Below are positions 24,936 to 33,471 of a stretch of 64,000 nt of DNA, piece after piece. Position numbers and translations under genes: made by a program. Source of the stretch: Salinimicrobium sp050750585 (GTDB lineage Bacteria; Bacteroidota; Bacteroidia; Flavobacteriales; Flavobacteriaceae); contig NZ_JBOJLM010000005.1 in assembly GCF_050750585.1 (NCBI RefSeq), positions 1 through 64,000 of the forward strand, in the 5' to 3' direction. The notes below the pieces were generated by a model that saw only the letters and a program-made list of their open reading frames with translations, made no database searches and was not told the origin of the DNA. Every line of letters begins with the position of its first letter. Within the stretch, counting starts at the first letter, position 1.

Positions 24936-25364
24936 TTATTCTTTGCTTTTATTTTCAAGGAAGAACCTAATCACATCTGTAGTCGTAACAATTCCGGTTA
25001 GACAATCATCATCTACCACCGGTAAGGCGTGAAACTCGTGCTCCAAAAATAATTTGGCTACATCTGTGACTGTATGGCTGGAAGTGATATATTCTACCTT
25101 CTGTGTCATCACCTGCTCTACTGTGAACATTTCATACACAGTGGCTTCAACATCATCTCCACCGCCATCGGTCGCATCGGCAAAAGAGATCCTAAGCAGG
25201 TCGTTGAGGCTTATCATGCCTACAATATGCTCATTTTCTACTACCGGAAGATGCCTTATGTGGTTCTTCTTCATAAGAGATTCGGCTGTCGAAAGACTAT
25301 CAGACAGCGAAAGACGCAAAATGTTTTTGGTCATTATCTGGGAAACGGAAATATCATTTTTCAT
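24936..25364 (-). CDS. CBS-pair domain protein
   Basis: 142 residues consisting of two CBS domains and nothing else. Domain 1 is IMTKNILRLSLSDSLSTAESLMKKNHIRHLPVVENEHIVGMISLNDLLR; domain 2 is VMTQKVEYITSSHTVTDVAKLFLEHEFHALPVVDDDCLTGIVTTTDVIR. Such pairs bind adenine nucleotides and act as energy or redox sensors, often in trans. No partner gene adjoins, so the target is unknown. Confidence 0.88.
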   Translation of the reverse strand: MKNDISVSQIMTKNILRLSLSDSLSTAESLMKKNHIRHLPVVENEHIVGMISLNDLLRISFADATDGGGDDVEATVYEMFTVEQVMTQKVEYITSSHTVTDVAKLFLEHEFHALPVVDDDCLTGIVTTTDVIRFFLENKSKE

Positions 25365-25532
25365 CGGAGTTCTTTTTATCAGGAGCTATCTAAAAATACA
25401 ACAATTCTGTCTCATTTTAAATTCAGAATAAGGAAATATTCTTCAGAAAATGCGCCGGAAATAACTTGAAAATGTAAGAATTCTTTTAAATCTCTTATAT
25501 TGCCGTCTTTATTTTAATCCCTAACATTTAAC

Positions 25533-26561
25533 ATGAAAAAAGTTTTATTGTTTTCTCTTGCCGTCAGCCTTCTAGGCTGTAAAGCGCAGCAACCACGAGA
25601 CATCTCGGAAGCCAACCCAATGGAGTATGCCAGTACAATTACTGCTAAAGAATTAAAAGATCATTTGTACATCTTCGCCAGTGACGAATTTGAAGGAAGA
25701 GAAACAGGAGAACCTGGCCAGAAAATGGCGGCAGATTATCTTAAAAAAGAATATCAAAGTCTCAACATTGCCTCGCCTTTAGGTGGTGATGATTATTTCC
25801 AGGAAGTTCCCGGCAGTTACTTCACACGCGGTACTGTGAATGATACTGAAAATGTTTTGGCCTTTATTAAAGGTAGTAGCAAACCTGAAGAGGTGCTTGT
25901 AATATCTTCTCACTACGACCACGTGGGTATTGATGACGAAGGAAGGATATACAATGGTGCCGATGACGATGGTTCGGGTACTGTTGCAGTACTTGAAATT
26001 GCTGAAGCTTTCAAAAAAGCGCAGGAAGATGGCTTTGGCCCCGAGCGTTCTATTCTTTTCCTTAATGTTACCGGAGAAGAAAAAGGACTGGTAGGTTCAA
26101 AATTTTATTCTGAAAATCCTGTATTTCCCCTCGCTAATACTGTAGCCAACCTTAATATTGATATGATTGGCCGTATTGGAACCGATATGGAAAGTGCGGG
26201 AGATTACGTCTATCTCATAGGAAGTGACAAATTAAGTACAGAACTTCATGAAATAAGTGAGGCAGTCAATGAAAAGTACCTGAACATCAACCTGGATTAT
26301 ACTTACAACGACGAAAACGATCCAAACAGGTTCTATTACAGAAGCGACCACTACAATTTTGCAAAACATGATATTCCAATCATATTTTACTTTAATGGAG
26401 TGCATGAAGATTACCACCGTCACACAGACACGCCAGATAAGATAGAATACGATTTGCTGGAGAAGAGAGCTAAGCTGGTATTCCTTACCGCCTGGGAAAT
26501 AGCAAATCGCGACACCCGACCTTACGTTGATAAACCTACCCTGACTGAAGCTGGAGAGTAG
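25533..26561 (+). CDS. M28-family zinc peptidase, lipoprotein
   Basis: A 342-residue secreted aminopeptidase-type enzyme. The lipoprotein signal has lipobox LLGC (Cys16). The two-zinc ligand set is visible in order: H in ISSHYDHVG, D in YNGADDDGSG, the E-E pair in TGEEKGLVGS, D in NLNIDMIGR, and H in HRHTDTPDKI. It probably trims peptides in the periplasm or at the outer membrane. A perfect hairpin terminator follows the stop. Confidence 0.9.
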   Translation: MKKVLLFSLAVSLLGCKAQQPRDISEANPMEYASTITAKELKDHLYIFASDEFEGRETGEPGQKMAADYLKKEYQSLNIASPLGGDDYFQEVPGSYFTRGTVNDTENVLAFIKGSSKPEEVLVISSHYDHVGIDDEGRIYNGADDDGSGTVAVLEIAEAFKKAQEDGFGPERSILFLNVTGEEKGLVGSKFYSENPVFPLANTVANLNIDMIGRIGTDMESAGDYVYLIGSDKLSTELHEISEAVNEKYLNINLDYTYNDENDPNRFYYRSDHYNFAKHDIPIIFYFNGVHEDYHRHTDTPDKIEYDLLEKRAKLVFLTAWEIANRDTRPYVDKPTLTEAGE

Positions 26562-26586
26562 TTTTTTACGAGAAATATTATTACCC

Positions 26587-26625
26587 AATCCTCACAGGTT
26601 TTTAAAACCTGTGAGGATTTTTTTA
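26587..26625 (+). terminator. Rho-independent terminator after the M28 peptidase gene
   Basis: AATCCTCACAGG (26587-26598) pairs perfectly with CCTGTGAGGATT (26608-26619), followed by a run of T. Confidence 0.9.
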
Positions 26626-26756
26626 TTCTGTCTCCTCCCCACCCCGACCTGCGGCCACCCCTAAAAAAGCGGGACAGGCTCCCTCCGAAGGAGGGGATTA
26701 AATAATTCCATAAAAAAGAACAGCTCCGGAGGAGCGACAGATCTTAAATGAGGTCC
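26626..26756. repeat. Dispersed intergenic repeats downstream of the M28 gene
   Basis: Strings such as GCGGGACAGGCTCCCTCC, GAAGGAGGGGATTA and CAGCTCCGGAGGAGCGACAG are typical flavobacterial dispersed modules. No gene is visible. Confidence 0.5.
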
Positions 26757-26813
26757 AAAAAATAGCTCCTTTATTTCCAAAGGAGCCTTTAAAACGGGTG
26801 GAAGACTGGGTTC
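26757..26813 (-). pseudogene. Remnant of a second tRNA-His 3' end with its terminator
   Basis: GGGTGGAAGACTGGGTTC (26796-26813) matches the 3' end of the intact tRNA-His gene (GGGTGGAAGACCGGGTTC at 26935-26952) with one difference. On its minus-strand downstream side is a hairpin (GCTCCTTT 26765-26772, AAAGGAGC 26779-26786) and a T-tract, paralleling the terminator of the intact gene. The rest of the tRNA is replaced by a dispersed repeat. It is therefore a truncated duplicate. Confidence 0.6.
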
Positions 26814-26880
26814 CCTTCGATGAAGTTTATCCTGAGCGAAGTCAAAGGGCTCAGGACAGGCTTCTCACCCTTACTTTCTC
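26814..26880. repeat. Dispersed repeat inserted between tRNA remnant and intact tRNA
   Basis: CCTTCGATGAAG...TATCCTGAGCGAAGTCAAAGGGCTCAGGACAGG belongs to the very common Bacteroidota CCTGAGCGAAGTCGAAGGG-type intergenic repeat. It begins exactly where the tRNA-like sequence stops. Confidence 0.6.
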
Positions 26881-26905
26881 ATCGATAAAGTTCCCAAAAC
26901 AAAAA

Positions 26906-26931
26906 AAGCTCCTTGTTTTCACAAGAAGCTT
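26906..26931 (-). terminator. Terminator of tRNA-His
   Basis: AAGCT-C-CTTGT (26906-26916) pairs with ACAAG-A-AGCTT (26921-26931) with one internal mismatch and a TTTC loop. A run of A at 26901-26907 gives the T-tract on the minus strand, directly after the tRNA 3' end. Confidence 0.75.
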
Positions 26932-26935
26932 TATG

Positions 26936-27010
26936 GGTGGAAGACCGGGTTCGAACCGGCGACCTCTGGAACCACAATCCAGCGCTCTAACCAGCTGAGC
27001 TACAACCACC
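26936..27010 (-). tRNA. tRNA-His (GTG)
   Basis: The minus strand folds as a tRNA: D-arm GTAGCTCAGCTGGTTAGAGC, anticodon stem CTGGA/TCCAG around TTGTGGT with anticodon GTG, and T-arm GCCGG-TTCGAAC-CCGGT. The extra 5' G (27010) opposite C73 is the G-1 typical of tRNA-His. CCA is not encoded. In the acceptor stem, positions 5:68 and 6:67 would be U-U mismatches. Confidence 0.93.
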
Positions 27011-27073
27011 ATTTTAATCGGATGCAAATGTAATATAATTCCTCTCTTCTACAAAAGAAAAAAATTGAATTTT

Positions 27074-27790
27074 TTACAGGAGATCAAACAAAGAATCTAC
27101 CGCCACATGTCGGCTCACGTTATATCCTTCGGCATATTCTACGCTAACGAGCCTACCTAAATCCCTGGCCCTGTAGGTGATGCTGTCAAAAAAATTACTG
27201 CTTGAGATAGGAGTTTCGGGCTCCTCACTATTTTCGTCCCAAAACTGCGATCTATAGGCTTTAACAGACGCTAATTTCTTGTCCATGAAGCCCGTAACAT
27301 CTACCACAACATCGGGGGTAAGATTTTTCCATTGTATGTAATGAAAAACACTTTTTGGGCGCCATGCCTCCTGGGAATTTCCGTTGTAAATGGTCTCAAT
27401 CTTACGCAAGCCACTCAAAAAACAGGCATCAGCTACCAGCTTTGCCCCTTTTCCATGATCTATATGCCGGTCGTCTATCGCATTGCACAACACCAAATCT
27501 GGCTTGTACTTCCGCAGCACTTTTATGATCTCAAGCTGGTGGGCTACATTATTCACAAAAAAACCATCACTGAATTCGAGATTTTCGCGCATTGACAGCC
27601 CCAGGATCTTTGCCGCATCGGCAGATTCCTGGTCCCTGATCTCTGCGGTACCACGAGTTCCCAGCTCCCCGCGGGTAAGGTCTAACACCCCCACTTTTTT
27701 ACCCCGCGAAATTTCTTTGGCCAGGGTAGCCGAGCAACTCAATTCAACATCATCGGGGTGCGCCCCAATGGCAAGTATATCTAATTTCAT
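27074..27790 (-). CDS. bshB1: Bacillithiol biosynthesis deacetylase BshB1
   Basis: A 238-residue LmbE/PIG-L-type zinc hydrolase that removes the acetyl group from GlcNAc-malate in bacillithiol synthesis. Motifs are the zinc site GAHPDDVELSCSATL at the N-terminus, LDLTRGELGTRGT, and the third zinc ligand region DDRHIDHGKGAKL. The length and the C-terminal YAEGYNVSRHVAVDSLFDLL fit BshB1 of Bacteroidota. Bacillithiol is the main low-molecular-weight thiol in this group, which sits well with the peroxide-defence genes at 20-22 kb. It is monocistronic. Confidence 0.92.
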   Translation of the reverse strand: MKLDILAIGAHPDDVELSCSATLAKEISRGKKVGVLDLTRGELGTRGTAEIRDQESADAAKILGLSMRENLEFSDGFFVNNVAHQLEIIKVLRKYKPDLVLCNAIDDRHIDHGKGAKLVADACFLSGLRKIETIYNGNSQEAWRPKSVFHYIQWKNLTPDVVVDVTGFMDKKLASVKAYRSQFWDENSEEPETPISSSNFFDSITYRARDLGRLVSVEYAEGYNVSRHVAVDSLFDLL

Positions 27791-27825
27791 TTTTGTAATC
27801 TTTCTTGTCTTGTTCGTGAAAATTT

Positions 27826-28040
27826 AGCCACGAATACACGTATATTTTTTATTTACTCTTCTATATATTGATCCACTGGAGCTTTTTCAGCAAACCTTCT
27901 GAACACCCCTTGATACTGCTTCCTCTAGTAGCCACGAATACACGAATATTTTATTTGCTCTTCTCTATATTGATCCACTGGAGCTTTTAAAACAAACTTT
28001 CTGAATACTGGCCACTGACCACTGAAAACTGATCACTGAA
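27826..28040. repeat. Two imperfect tandem copies of an 80-bp repeat
   Basis: Copy 1 (27826-27906) and copy 2 (27930-28009) share AGCCACGAATACACG, ATTGATCCACTGGAGCTTTT and the ending CTTTCTGAATAC/CCTTCTGAACAC. TGACCACTGAAAACTGATCA modules follow to 28040. GCCACGAATACACG is a variant of the GCCACAGATGCACAGAT module seen at 3.7-7.7 kb. Confidence 0.75.
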
Positions 28041-28042
28041 CA

Positions 28043-29215
28043 CTAAATCCTCACGTCCAGCATATCCTTCTTCGTCTCTTCCAGTGCCTGTTCTATATCG
28101 GCAATAAGATCTTCGGCTTCTTCAATACCTACCGAAAACCTCATGAGCTTATCACTTATTCCCTGCGCTGCACGATCTTCGGGAGTTAAAAGGGCGTGAG
28201 AGGTCTTGGCAGGTGACAGAATGGTCGATTCCACCCCGGCAAGGCTCATAGAGGGTTTGATAAGCTTCAGGTATTTCATAAACGCCTGCGAATCGAGATC
28301 TTTCAGTTCAAAAGACATCATTCCGCCAAACCCGTGCATTTGTTTCTTTGCCAGTTCATGTCCCTCATGAGAAGCCAGTCCGGGATAATACACCTTCTTT
28401 ACCAACTCATTTTTTTCGAGATATTCGGCCAGTTTTTGTGCATTTTCATTCTGTGCTTTTACTCTAAGTCCCATAGTCTTCAGGCTGCGTTCCAGGAGCC
28501 AAACGGTATAATCGCTAAGGCTTCCGCCGAAATTCTTGGCCAGCTGAAAGATCCTGTCTATTTTTTCTTCCGAAGAGATCACGGCCCCGGCAAGAATATC
28601 GCTGTGCCCGCCCATGTATTTTGTAGCCGAATGTATCACCACATCAATCCCAAAATCGATGGGATTCTGGTTTACCGGCGAAGCAAACGTATTATCGATC
28701 ATACTCACCAGCCCCCGCTTTTTTGCTAGCTTTGCCACAGCTTCAATATCAGTCACTGTTAACAATGGGTTTGACGGAGTTTCAATGTAGATCACTTTCG
28801 TATTTTCCAGGATCTCGTGCTCAAAAGCTTCCGCAGAAAGATCTTTTGCAAAGGAATATTCAATGCCGAATTTTTCAAATTCCTCCACCACAAGATTACT
28901 GGTACCGCCATAAAGCGTTTTTTGCAACACCACGTGATCTCCCTTCTGCAAAAAGGCAAAAAGCGAAGTACTTACCGCAGCCATTCCGCTACCAAAAATA
29001 AGAGCAGCTTCGCCATGCTCGAGCGCGGCCATTTTTTGTGCCAGCGCCTGTTGATTTGGCGTATTAAAGTAGCGGGGATAGCGTTTCACTTCCACATCTT
29101 CGTATGCATAAGAAGTTGACATGTACAACGGGGACACTGCGCCCTTAAACTGTTCATCTTTCAGCTCGCCCACATGGGTGCAAATGGTATTGAGACCGGG
29201 TTTTTTATGAGTCAT
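28043..29215 (-). CDS. PLP-dependent trans-sulfuration enzyme (methionine/cystathionine gamma-lyase type)
   Basis: A 390-residue Cys/Met-metabolism PLP enzyme. The open frame extends 24 codons upstream, but the ATG at 29215 (MTHKKPGLNTICTHVGE) fits the family. The PLP lysine lies in HSATKYMGGHSDILAG. Other motifs are the phosphate-binding segment GSGMAAVSTSLFAFLQKGDH, YIETPSNPLLTVTDI, and the C-terminal LSVGIE-like FSVGIEEAEDLIADIEQAL. It would cleave or exchange the gamma substituent of methionine, cystathionine or homocysteine; which one cannot be decided by eye. It is divergent from hutI. Confidence 0.88.
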   Translation of the reverse strand: MTHKKPGLNTICTHVGELKDEQFKGAVSPLYMSTSYAYEDVEVKRYPRYFNTPNQQALAQKMAALEHGEAALIFGSGMAAVSTSLFAFLQKGDHVVLQKTLYGGTSNLVVEEFEKFGIEYSFAKDLSAEAFEHEILENTKVIYIETPSNPLLTVTDIEAVAKLAKKRGLVSMIDNTFASPVNQNPIDFGIDVVIHSATKYMGGHSDILAGAVISSEEKIDRIFQLAKNFGGSLSDYTVWLLERSLKTMGLRVKAQNENAQKLAEYLEKNELVKKVYYPGLASHEGHELAKKQMHGFGGMMSFELKDLDSQAFMKYLKLIKPSMSLAGVESTILSPAKTSHALLTPEDRAAQGISDKLMRFSVGIEEAEDLIADIEQALEETKKDMLDVRI

Positions 29216-29333
29216 AATTGTCAGAAAAAAATTCTTTTCCAAGATAAAAATAATTAATGAAAAAGAAGGGGGTTCCAAAAATGCCATTTTTGAGACTCCT
29301 CCTGGACAGGCCTGTAATTTCTCAGCACTTTTT

Positions 29334-29341
29334 TATCTTTA
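29334..29341 (+). promoter_or_regulatory. Probable -7 element of hutI
   Basis: TATCTTTA is one base from TAnnTTTG and lies only 4 bases before the ATG at 29346, so the transcript would be nearly leaderless. The exact palindrome CAAAAATGNCATTTTTG at 29276-29292 lies about 42 bases upstream, between the divergent genes. Confidence 0.35.
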
Positions 29342-29345
29342 CGAT

Positions 29346-30581
29346 ATGAAAACCATCTTTAAGAACATCAAACAGCTCGTACAGGTAAGAGAGGAAACCC
29401 TTAAACCTTTAAGAGGCAGCGAAATGAAAGAACTTCCCGTTATAGACAACGCCTGGTTGCTGGTGGAGGACGGTAAAATTGCCGACTTCGGAAAAATGCA
29501 GGATCTTCCCTCTTTTGAAGGAATTTCTGAAGTAGATGCCTCCGGAAAGTTTCTGCTGCCGGGCTGGATCGATTCCCACACACACCTGGTTTACGCCGGA
29601 AATAGAGAACAGGAATTCATAGATCGCATTAACGGCCTCACTTATGAAGAAATTGCCGAAAAAGGCGGCGGGATAGTGAATTCGGCCATAAAACTGCAGG
29701 AAACTTCTGAAGAGGAACTCTACTTGCAATCGGCCAGGCGGCTGGAAGAAGTGATGAAGATGGGTACCACAGCCATTGAGATCAAATCGGGTTACGGTTT
29801 AACCACAGATGCCGAACTCAAAATGCTGCGGGTGATCAAAAAGCTGACAGAAAATTATAAATTACCTGTAAAAGCGACCTTTTTGGGCGCTCATGCAATT
29901 CCGCCAGAATACAAGAACGACAAAGACGGCTATCTCGACCTGCTCGTTAATGAAATGATCCCAAAAGTAGCTGAAGAAGGGCTGGCCGAATTTGTAGATA
30001 TTTTTTGCGAAAAAGGCTATTTTTCAGTAGAAGATACACACCGGGTTTTGGAGGCCGGGAGAAAACATGGTCTCAGGCCCAAGATACATGTCAATCAGTT
30101 CAATGCCATTGGCGGTATCAAAGCCGCAGTAGCGCACAGCGCACTTTCTGTAGACCACCTGGAAGTGATGGAGCCCGATGATCTTGATGCCTTAGAAGAT
30201 AGCGACACCATGCCGGTGGCACTGCCCTCCTGCTCTCTTTTCCTCGGAATTCCCTACTCCCCGGCACGACAAATCCTTGATGCCGGACTGCCCATAGCAC
30301 TGGCGACCGATTACAACCCCGGAAGTACTCCCAACGGAAACATGAACCTGGTGATCTCCCTGGCTTGTATTAAAATGAAAATGAATCCCGAAGAAGCCAT
30401 TAATGCTGCCACAATTAATGCGGCTTATGCAATGGATATTCTCGACACCCACGGCAGCATCACCAAAGGCAAAGCCGCAAACCTCATCCTTACCGAGGAG
30501 ATCCCTTCTTACGGATTTATGCCTTACTCCTTTGGCGCCAACCACATAAATTCGGTTTATATAAACGGAAAAAAGGTATAA
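29346..30581 (+). CDS. hutI: Imidazolonepropionase
   Basis: A 411-residue amidohydrolase that opens imidazolone-5-propionate to N-formimidoyl-glutamate in histidine breakdown. Metal and substrate motifs are in family order: GWIDSHTHLVYAGNREQEF near residue 75, GTTAIEIKSGYGL, FLGAHAIPPEY, VDIFCEKGYFS, and ALATDYNPGSTPNGNMNLVI with the late metal Asp. The HutG gene starts directly after its stop codon, so they form one operon. HutH and HutU are not in this window. Confidence 0.96.
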   Translation: MKTIFKNIKQLVQVREETLKPLRGSEMKELPVIDNAWLLVEDGKIADFGKMQDLPSFEGISEVDASGKFLLPGWIDSHTHLVYAGNREQEFIDRINGLTYEEIAEKGGGIVNSAIKLQETSEEELYLQSARRLEEVMKMGTTAIEIKSGYGLTTDAELKMLRVIKKLTENYKLPVKATFLGAHAIPPEYKNDKDGYLDLLVNEMIPKVAEEGLAEFVDIFCEKGYFSVEDTHRVLEAGRKHGLRPKIHVNQFNAIGGIKAAVAHSALSVDHLEVMEPDDLDALEDSDTMPVALPSCSLFLGIPYSPARQILDAGLPIALATDYNPGSTPNGNMNLVISLACIKMKMNPEEAINAATINAAYAMDILDTHGSITKGKAANLILTEEIPSYGFMPYSFGANHINSVYINGKKV

Positions 30582-31577
30582 ATGAATCAGTTGAAGTTTT
30601 ATTCTGAAAAACAGGTTTCAAAGCTGATCTCAACCCGGCAGGGGGAAACCAAGCTGGCAGAAAAGATTAAGGTTGCCACGAGTTTTGAGGATGTTCAAAA
30701 ATCGGAAGCCAAAATTGTCATTTTTGGGATCCCTGAAGACATTGGCGTGCGGGCCAACTTCGGAAAACCCGGAACTTCAAATGCATGGCAGGCATTTTTA
30801 GAAGCTTTTCTCAATGTTCAGGAAAACCAGTTTAATTCAGGAGAAAATGTACTGCTTTTGGGAGAGATCAATACTTCCGAAGCAATGGAAAAGGCCGGAA
30901 ATATTGATGTTTCAGATCCAAATTACGTTCAGAAGCTGGGAGATCTTGTGGAGCAACTGGATGCTGCAGTTAGTGAGGTTGTCAAAAATGTCATTTTAGC
31001 AGGGAAATTTCCGGTGATCATTGGCGGCGGCCATAACAATGCCTACGGAAACATCAAAGGTGCCGCCGAAGCTTTGGGACACGCTATTAATGTGCTGAAC
31101 ATAGATGCGCATACCGATTTGCGAAGGCTGGAACATCGTCACAGCGGGAACGGCTTCAGCTATGCCTTCAAAAATGGCTTTTTAGAGAAGTATTCTGTTT
31201 TTGGGCTCCATCAGAATTACACACCTCAATATATTTATGATGAGATGAATGCTTCCGAAGCATATCAATATAGCCTGCTTGAAGAGCTTCCGAAGCATCA
31301 AAGAACACAGGAATTTAGTCAGAATCTTGCATTTATAAAAGCAAATAAATTTGGCCTGGAGCTGGATTGTGATGCCATTGCAAATTTTCCCAGCAGCGCT
31401 ATTTCACCGGCGGGCATTGACCTGGACGAGGCAAGAACACTGTTAAGAGAGGCTGCAAAAGAAAAAAATTGTTGTTATCTTCACATTTGTGAAGCTGTAG
31501 CAACCAATAATTTTCCTACCGGGAAGGCTTTGAGCTATTTGGTAACCGATTTTCTAAAAGAGAAGAAGCATGCATGA
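30582..31577 (+). CDS. hutG: Formimidoylglutamase (arginase family)
   Basis: A 331-residue ureohydrolase-fold enzyme converting formimidoyl-glutamate to glutamate and formamide, the last step of the pathway opened by hutI. The manganese ligands are visible: H in IIGGGHNNAYGN, D-x-H-x-D in NIDAHTDLR, and D-x-D in GLELDCDAI. The N-terminal NFGKPGTSNAWQAF is also family-like. Its ATG abuts the hutI stop, and its last codons overlap the next gene by 8 bases. A near copy of the dispersed palindrome lies inside at 30983-30999. Confidence 0.92.
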   Translation: MNQLKFYSEKQVSKLISTRQGETKLAEKIKVATSFEDVQKSEAKIVIFGIPEDIGVRANFGKPGTSNAWQAFLEAFLNVQENQFNSGENVLLLGEINTSEAMEKAGNIDVSDPNYVQKLGDLVEQLDAAVSEVVKNVILAGKFPVIIGGGHNNAYGNIKGAAEALGHAINVLNIDAHTDLRRLEHRHSGNGFSYAFKNGFLEKYSVFGLHQNYTPQYIYDEMNASEAYQYSLLEELPKHQRTQEFSQNLAFIKANKFGLELDCDAIANFPSSAISPAGIDLDEARTLLREAAKEKNCCYLHICEAVATNNFPTGKALSYLVTDFLKEKKHA

Positions 31578-31920
31578 AAAAGTACAATATTACGTTGAGT
31601 GGGCGGCCCTGGCAATTGAAGTTGCCGGCGTCCTGGTGATGATCATTGGGCCACTTTTTGCTCTTTACAGGTATTTTTTTGACAGGCATGAAGACGGCAG
31701 TAGTTACAGGACCTTTAGACACGACCTGGGAAAGGCAATTTTACTGGGACTTGAGTTTTTAGTGGCAGGCGATATTATTGCTACGGTAAGCACAGACCCT
31801 ACCATGAATAATGTACTTGTGCTGGGTGTAATTGTTTTAATACGAACTTTTTTAAGTCTTTCTTTGCAAGTGGAGCTGGAGGGAAAATGGCCCTGGCAAA
31901 AGCGAGAAATTGGAGAATAA
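31570..31920 (+). CDS. DUF1622-type membrane protein
   Basis: A 116-residue protein with three hydrophobic helices (about 10-35, 48-68, 78-96). The pattern VEVAGVLVMIIGPLFAL... RHDLGKAILLGLEFLVAGDIIATV fits DUF1622, a family of small inner-membrane proteins of unknown role. It overlaps the hutG end by 8 bases and is followed at once by a GNAT gene, so it belongs to the same transcript, though a link to histidine use is not evident. Confidence 0.8.
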   Translation: MHEKVQYYVEWAALAIEVAGVLVMIIGPLFALYRYFFDRHEDGSSYRTFRHDLGKAILLGLEFLVAGDIIATVSTDPTMNNVLVLGVIVLIRTFLSLSLQVELEGKWPWQKREIGE

Positions 31921-32379
31921 ATGGAGATCATATCATTTGACCAAAAATATGCCGAAGACTTTCGGCAACTGAATATTGAATGGCTGGAAAAATACTTTTG
32001 GGTAGAACCTCATGATGAAGAGGTTTTGGGAAAGCCCGAAAAATACATTATTGAACCGGGAGGCAACATCTTCTTTGTCTTGGAAGATGATAGGGTTCTT
32101 GGGACGGTGGCCCTGATGAAAATTGACGAGGGAATCTTTGAGCTCACAAAAATGGCTGTAGCCCCTGCGGCACAGGGAAATAATATTGGCCAGAAGCTAA
32201 TGCAGCACACCCTCGATTTTGCCAAAAGCAGAGGCTGGGAAAAACTCATTATCTACTCAAACCGAAAGCTGGAGAACGCCATTCACATCTACAAAAAATA
32301 CGGTTTCAAGGAAATTCCCATTGGGGAGAACAATCCTTATGCCCGTGGCGATATCAAAATGGAACTTCCTCTTTCTTAA
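31921..32379 (+). CDS. GNAT-family N-acetyltransferase
   Basis: A 152-residue acetyl-CoA-dependent acetyltransferase. The core motifs are FVLEDDRVLGTVALMKI (beta-4), FELTKMAVAPAAQGNNIGQKLMQHTLDFAK with the acetyl-CoA pyrophosphate loop Q-x-x-x-I-G, and LIIYSNRKLENAIHIYKKYGF. Its ATG follows the DUF1622 stop with no gap. The acceptor substrate is unknown. Confidence 0.88.
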   Translation: MEIISFDQKYAEDFRQLNIEWLEKYFWVEPHDEEVLGKPEKYIIEPGGNIFFVLEDDRVLGTVALMKIDEGIFELTKMAVAPAAQGNNIGQKLMQHTLDFAKSRGWEKLIIYSNRKLENAIHIYKKYGFKEIPIGENNPYARGDIKMELPLS

Positions 32380-32443
32380 AGTACTATTAAACTTGAGGTG
32401 AAAAGCCACAATTTTCATTAGTTTTATTGGAAACTGATTTTAC

Positions 32444-33244
32444 ATGAAACGTATTTTACTATTTGCCATGGTGGCCGGTTCGCTCTTATCCTGCAAAAAT
32501 GAAAACCGCGAAATTCCTGATGTTACAGGAGAAGACGTGCTGGAAGGAGAAACAGCTGCCGCTACAGATACTGCTGAAATAGACATCAATCCCATTTCAC
32601 ACGCCACCGCTGTAATCAATTGGGGAGATACGACCATTTACCTCGATCCCGTGGGAGGCGCCGAAGCTTTTACAGGTATGCAAGAAGCTGATTTGGTGCT
32701 GGTGACCGACATTCACGGAGATCACATGAGCGCCGAGACCCTGGCTGCCTTGAACCTTGGCGACACGCCCATTATTGCGCCGCAGGCCGTGAAAGATGAG
32801 CTGCCAGATTCCCTTGCTACAAAAATTACCGTGATGAACAACGGAGAAAATTTAAGTCAAAGCGGGATTGCTATTGAAGCTATCCCCATGTACAACCTGC
32901 GCGAAGAGGCAAAACAGTTCCATCCCAAAGGCCGTGGCAACGGGTATGTTCTTGAAAAAGACGGACAAAGGCTTTACATAGCCGGAGACACCGAAGACAT
33001 CCCCGAAATGAGAAACCTTGAGAATATTGATATTGCGCTGGTGCCAATGAACCTGCCTTACACCATGCCGGTTGATGCGGCTGCAGATGCAGTGATCGAG
33101 TTTGCACCCGAAAAAGTATATCCGTACCACTTCCGCGGACAGGATGGAAAAGCCGATGTTGACAAATTCAAACAACTGGTAAACGAAGGGAACAGCGAGG
33201 TAGAAGTGGTACTGGCCAACTGGTACCCCGAAGATGAATCATAA
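32444..33244 (+). CDS. MBL-fold metal-dependent hydrolase, lipoprotein
   Basis: A 266-residue beta-lactamase-fold hydrolase related to UlaG/UPF0173-type enzymes. The lipoprotein signal has lipobox LLSC. Metal residues are in TDIHGDHMS (H-x-D-H-type loop), YIAGDTEDIPEM and the terminal YPYHFRGQ. It is similar in kind to the cytoplasmic enzyme at 47413 but exported and lipid-anchored. The substrate is unknown. A terminator follows 25 bases after the stop. Confidence 0.88.
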   Translation: MKRILLFAMVAGSLLSCKNENREIPDVTGEDVLEGETAAATDTAEIDINPISHATAVINWGDTTIYLDPVGGAEAFTGMQEADLVLVTDIHGDHMSAETLAALNLGDTPIIAPQAVKDELPDSLATKITVMNNGENLSQSGIAIEAIPMYNLREEAKQFHPKGRGNGYVLEKDGQRLYIAGDTEDIPEMRNLENIDIALVPMNLPYTMPVDAAADAVIEFAPEKVYPYHFRGQDGKADVDKFKQLVNEGNSEVEVVLANWYPEDES

Positions 33245-33269
33245 TCGTAGACCTACACCCTATACTTTG

Positions 33270-33296
33270 AACCCGCTTTTACAGCGGGTTTTTTGT
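33270..33296 (+). terminator. Terminator after the MBL-fold gene
   Basis: ACCCGCT (33271-33277) pairs with AGCGGGT (33283-33289), closed by an outer A-T pair and followed by a T-tract. Confidence 0.88.
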
Positions 33297-33471
33297 TTCC
33301 GGAACTTAAAAAACGTAATGCAAAAATCCCCTTTTTGACACCTATGCTACCTCAACAATAATATCAAAAGACAACTTTTACTATCAGTTATTGATCGTGA
33401 ATCCAGAAAAATGTTAAAAATTTTATGAATTAAATTAAAAAATAATTAGTTTTAAATCAGAAGTAAAAAGT

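Noticed and set aside
26798..26998. Plus-strand open frame across the tRNA-His region
   Set aside because: Its C-terminus is the well-known artefact translation antisense to a tRNA (GRPGSNRRP...), and its first part is a dispersed repeat.
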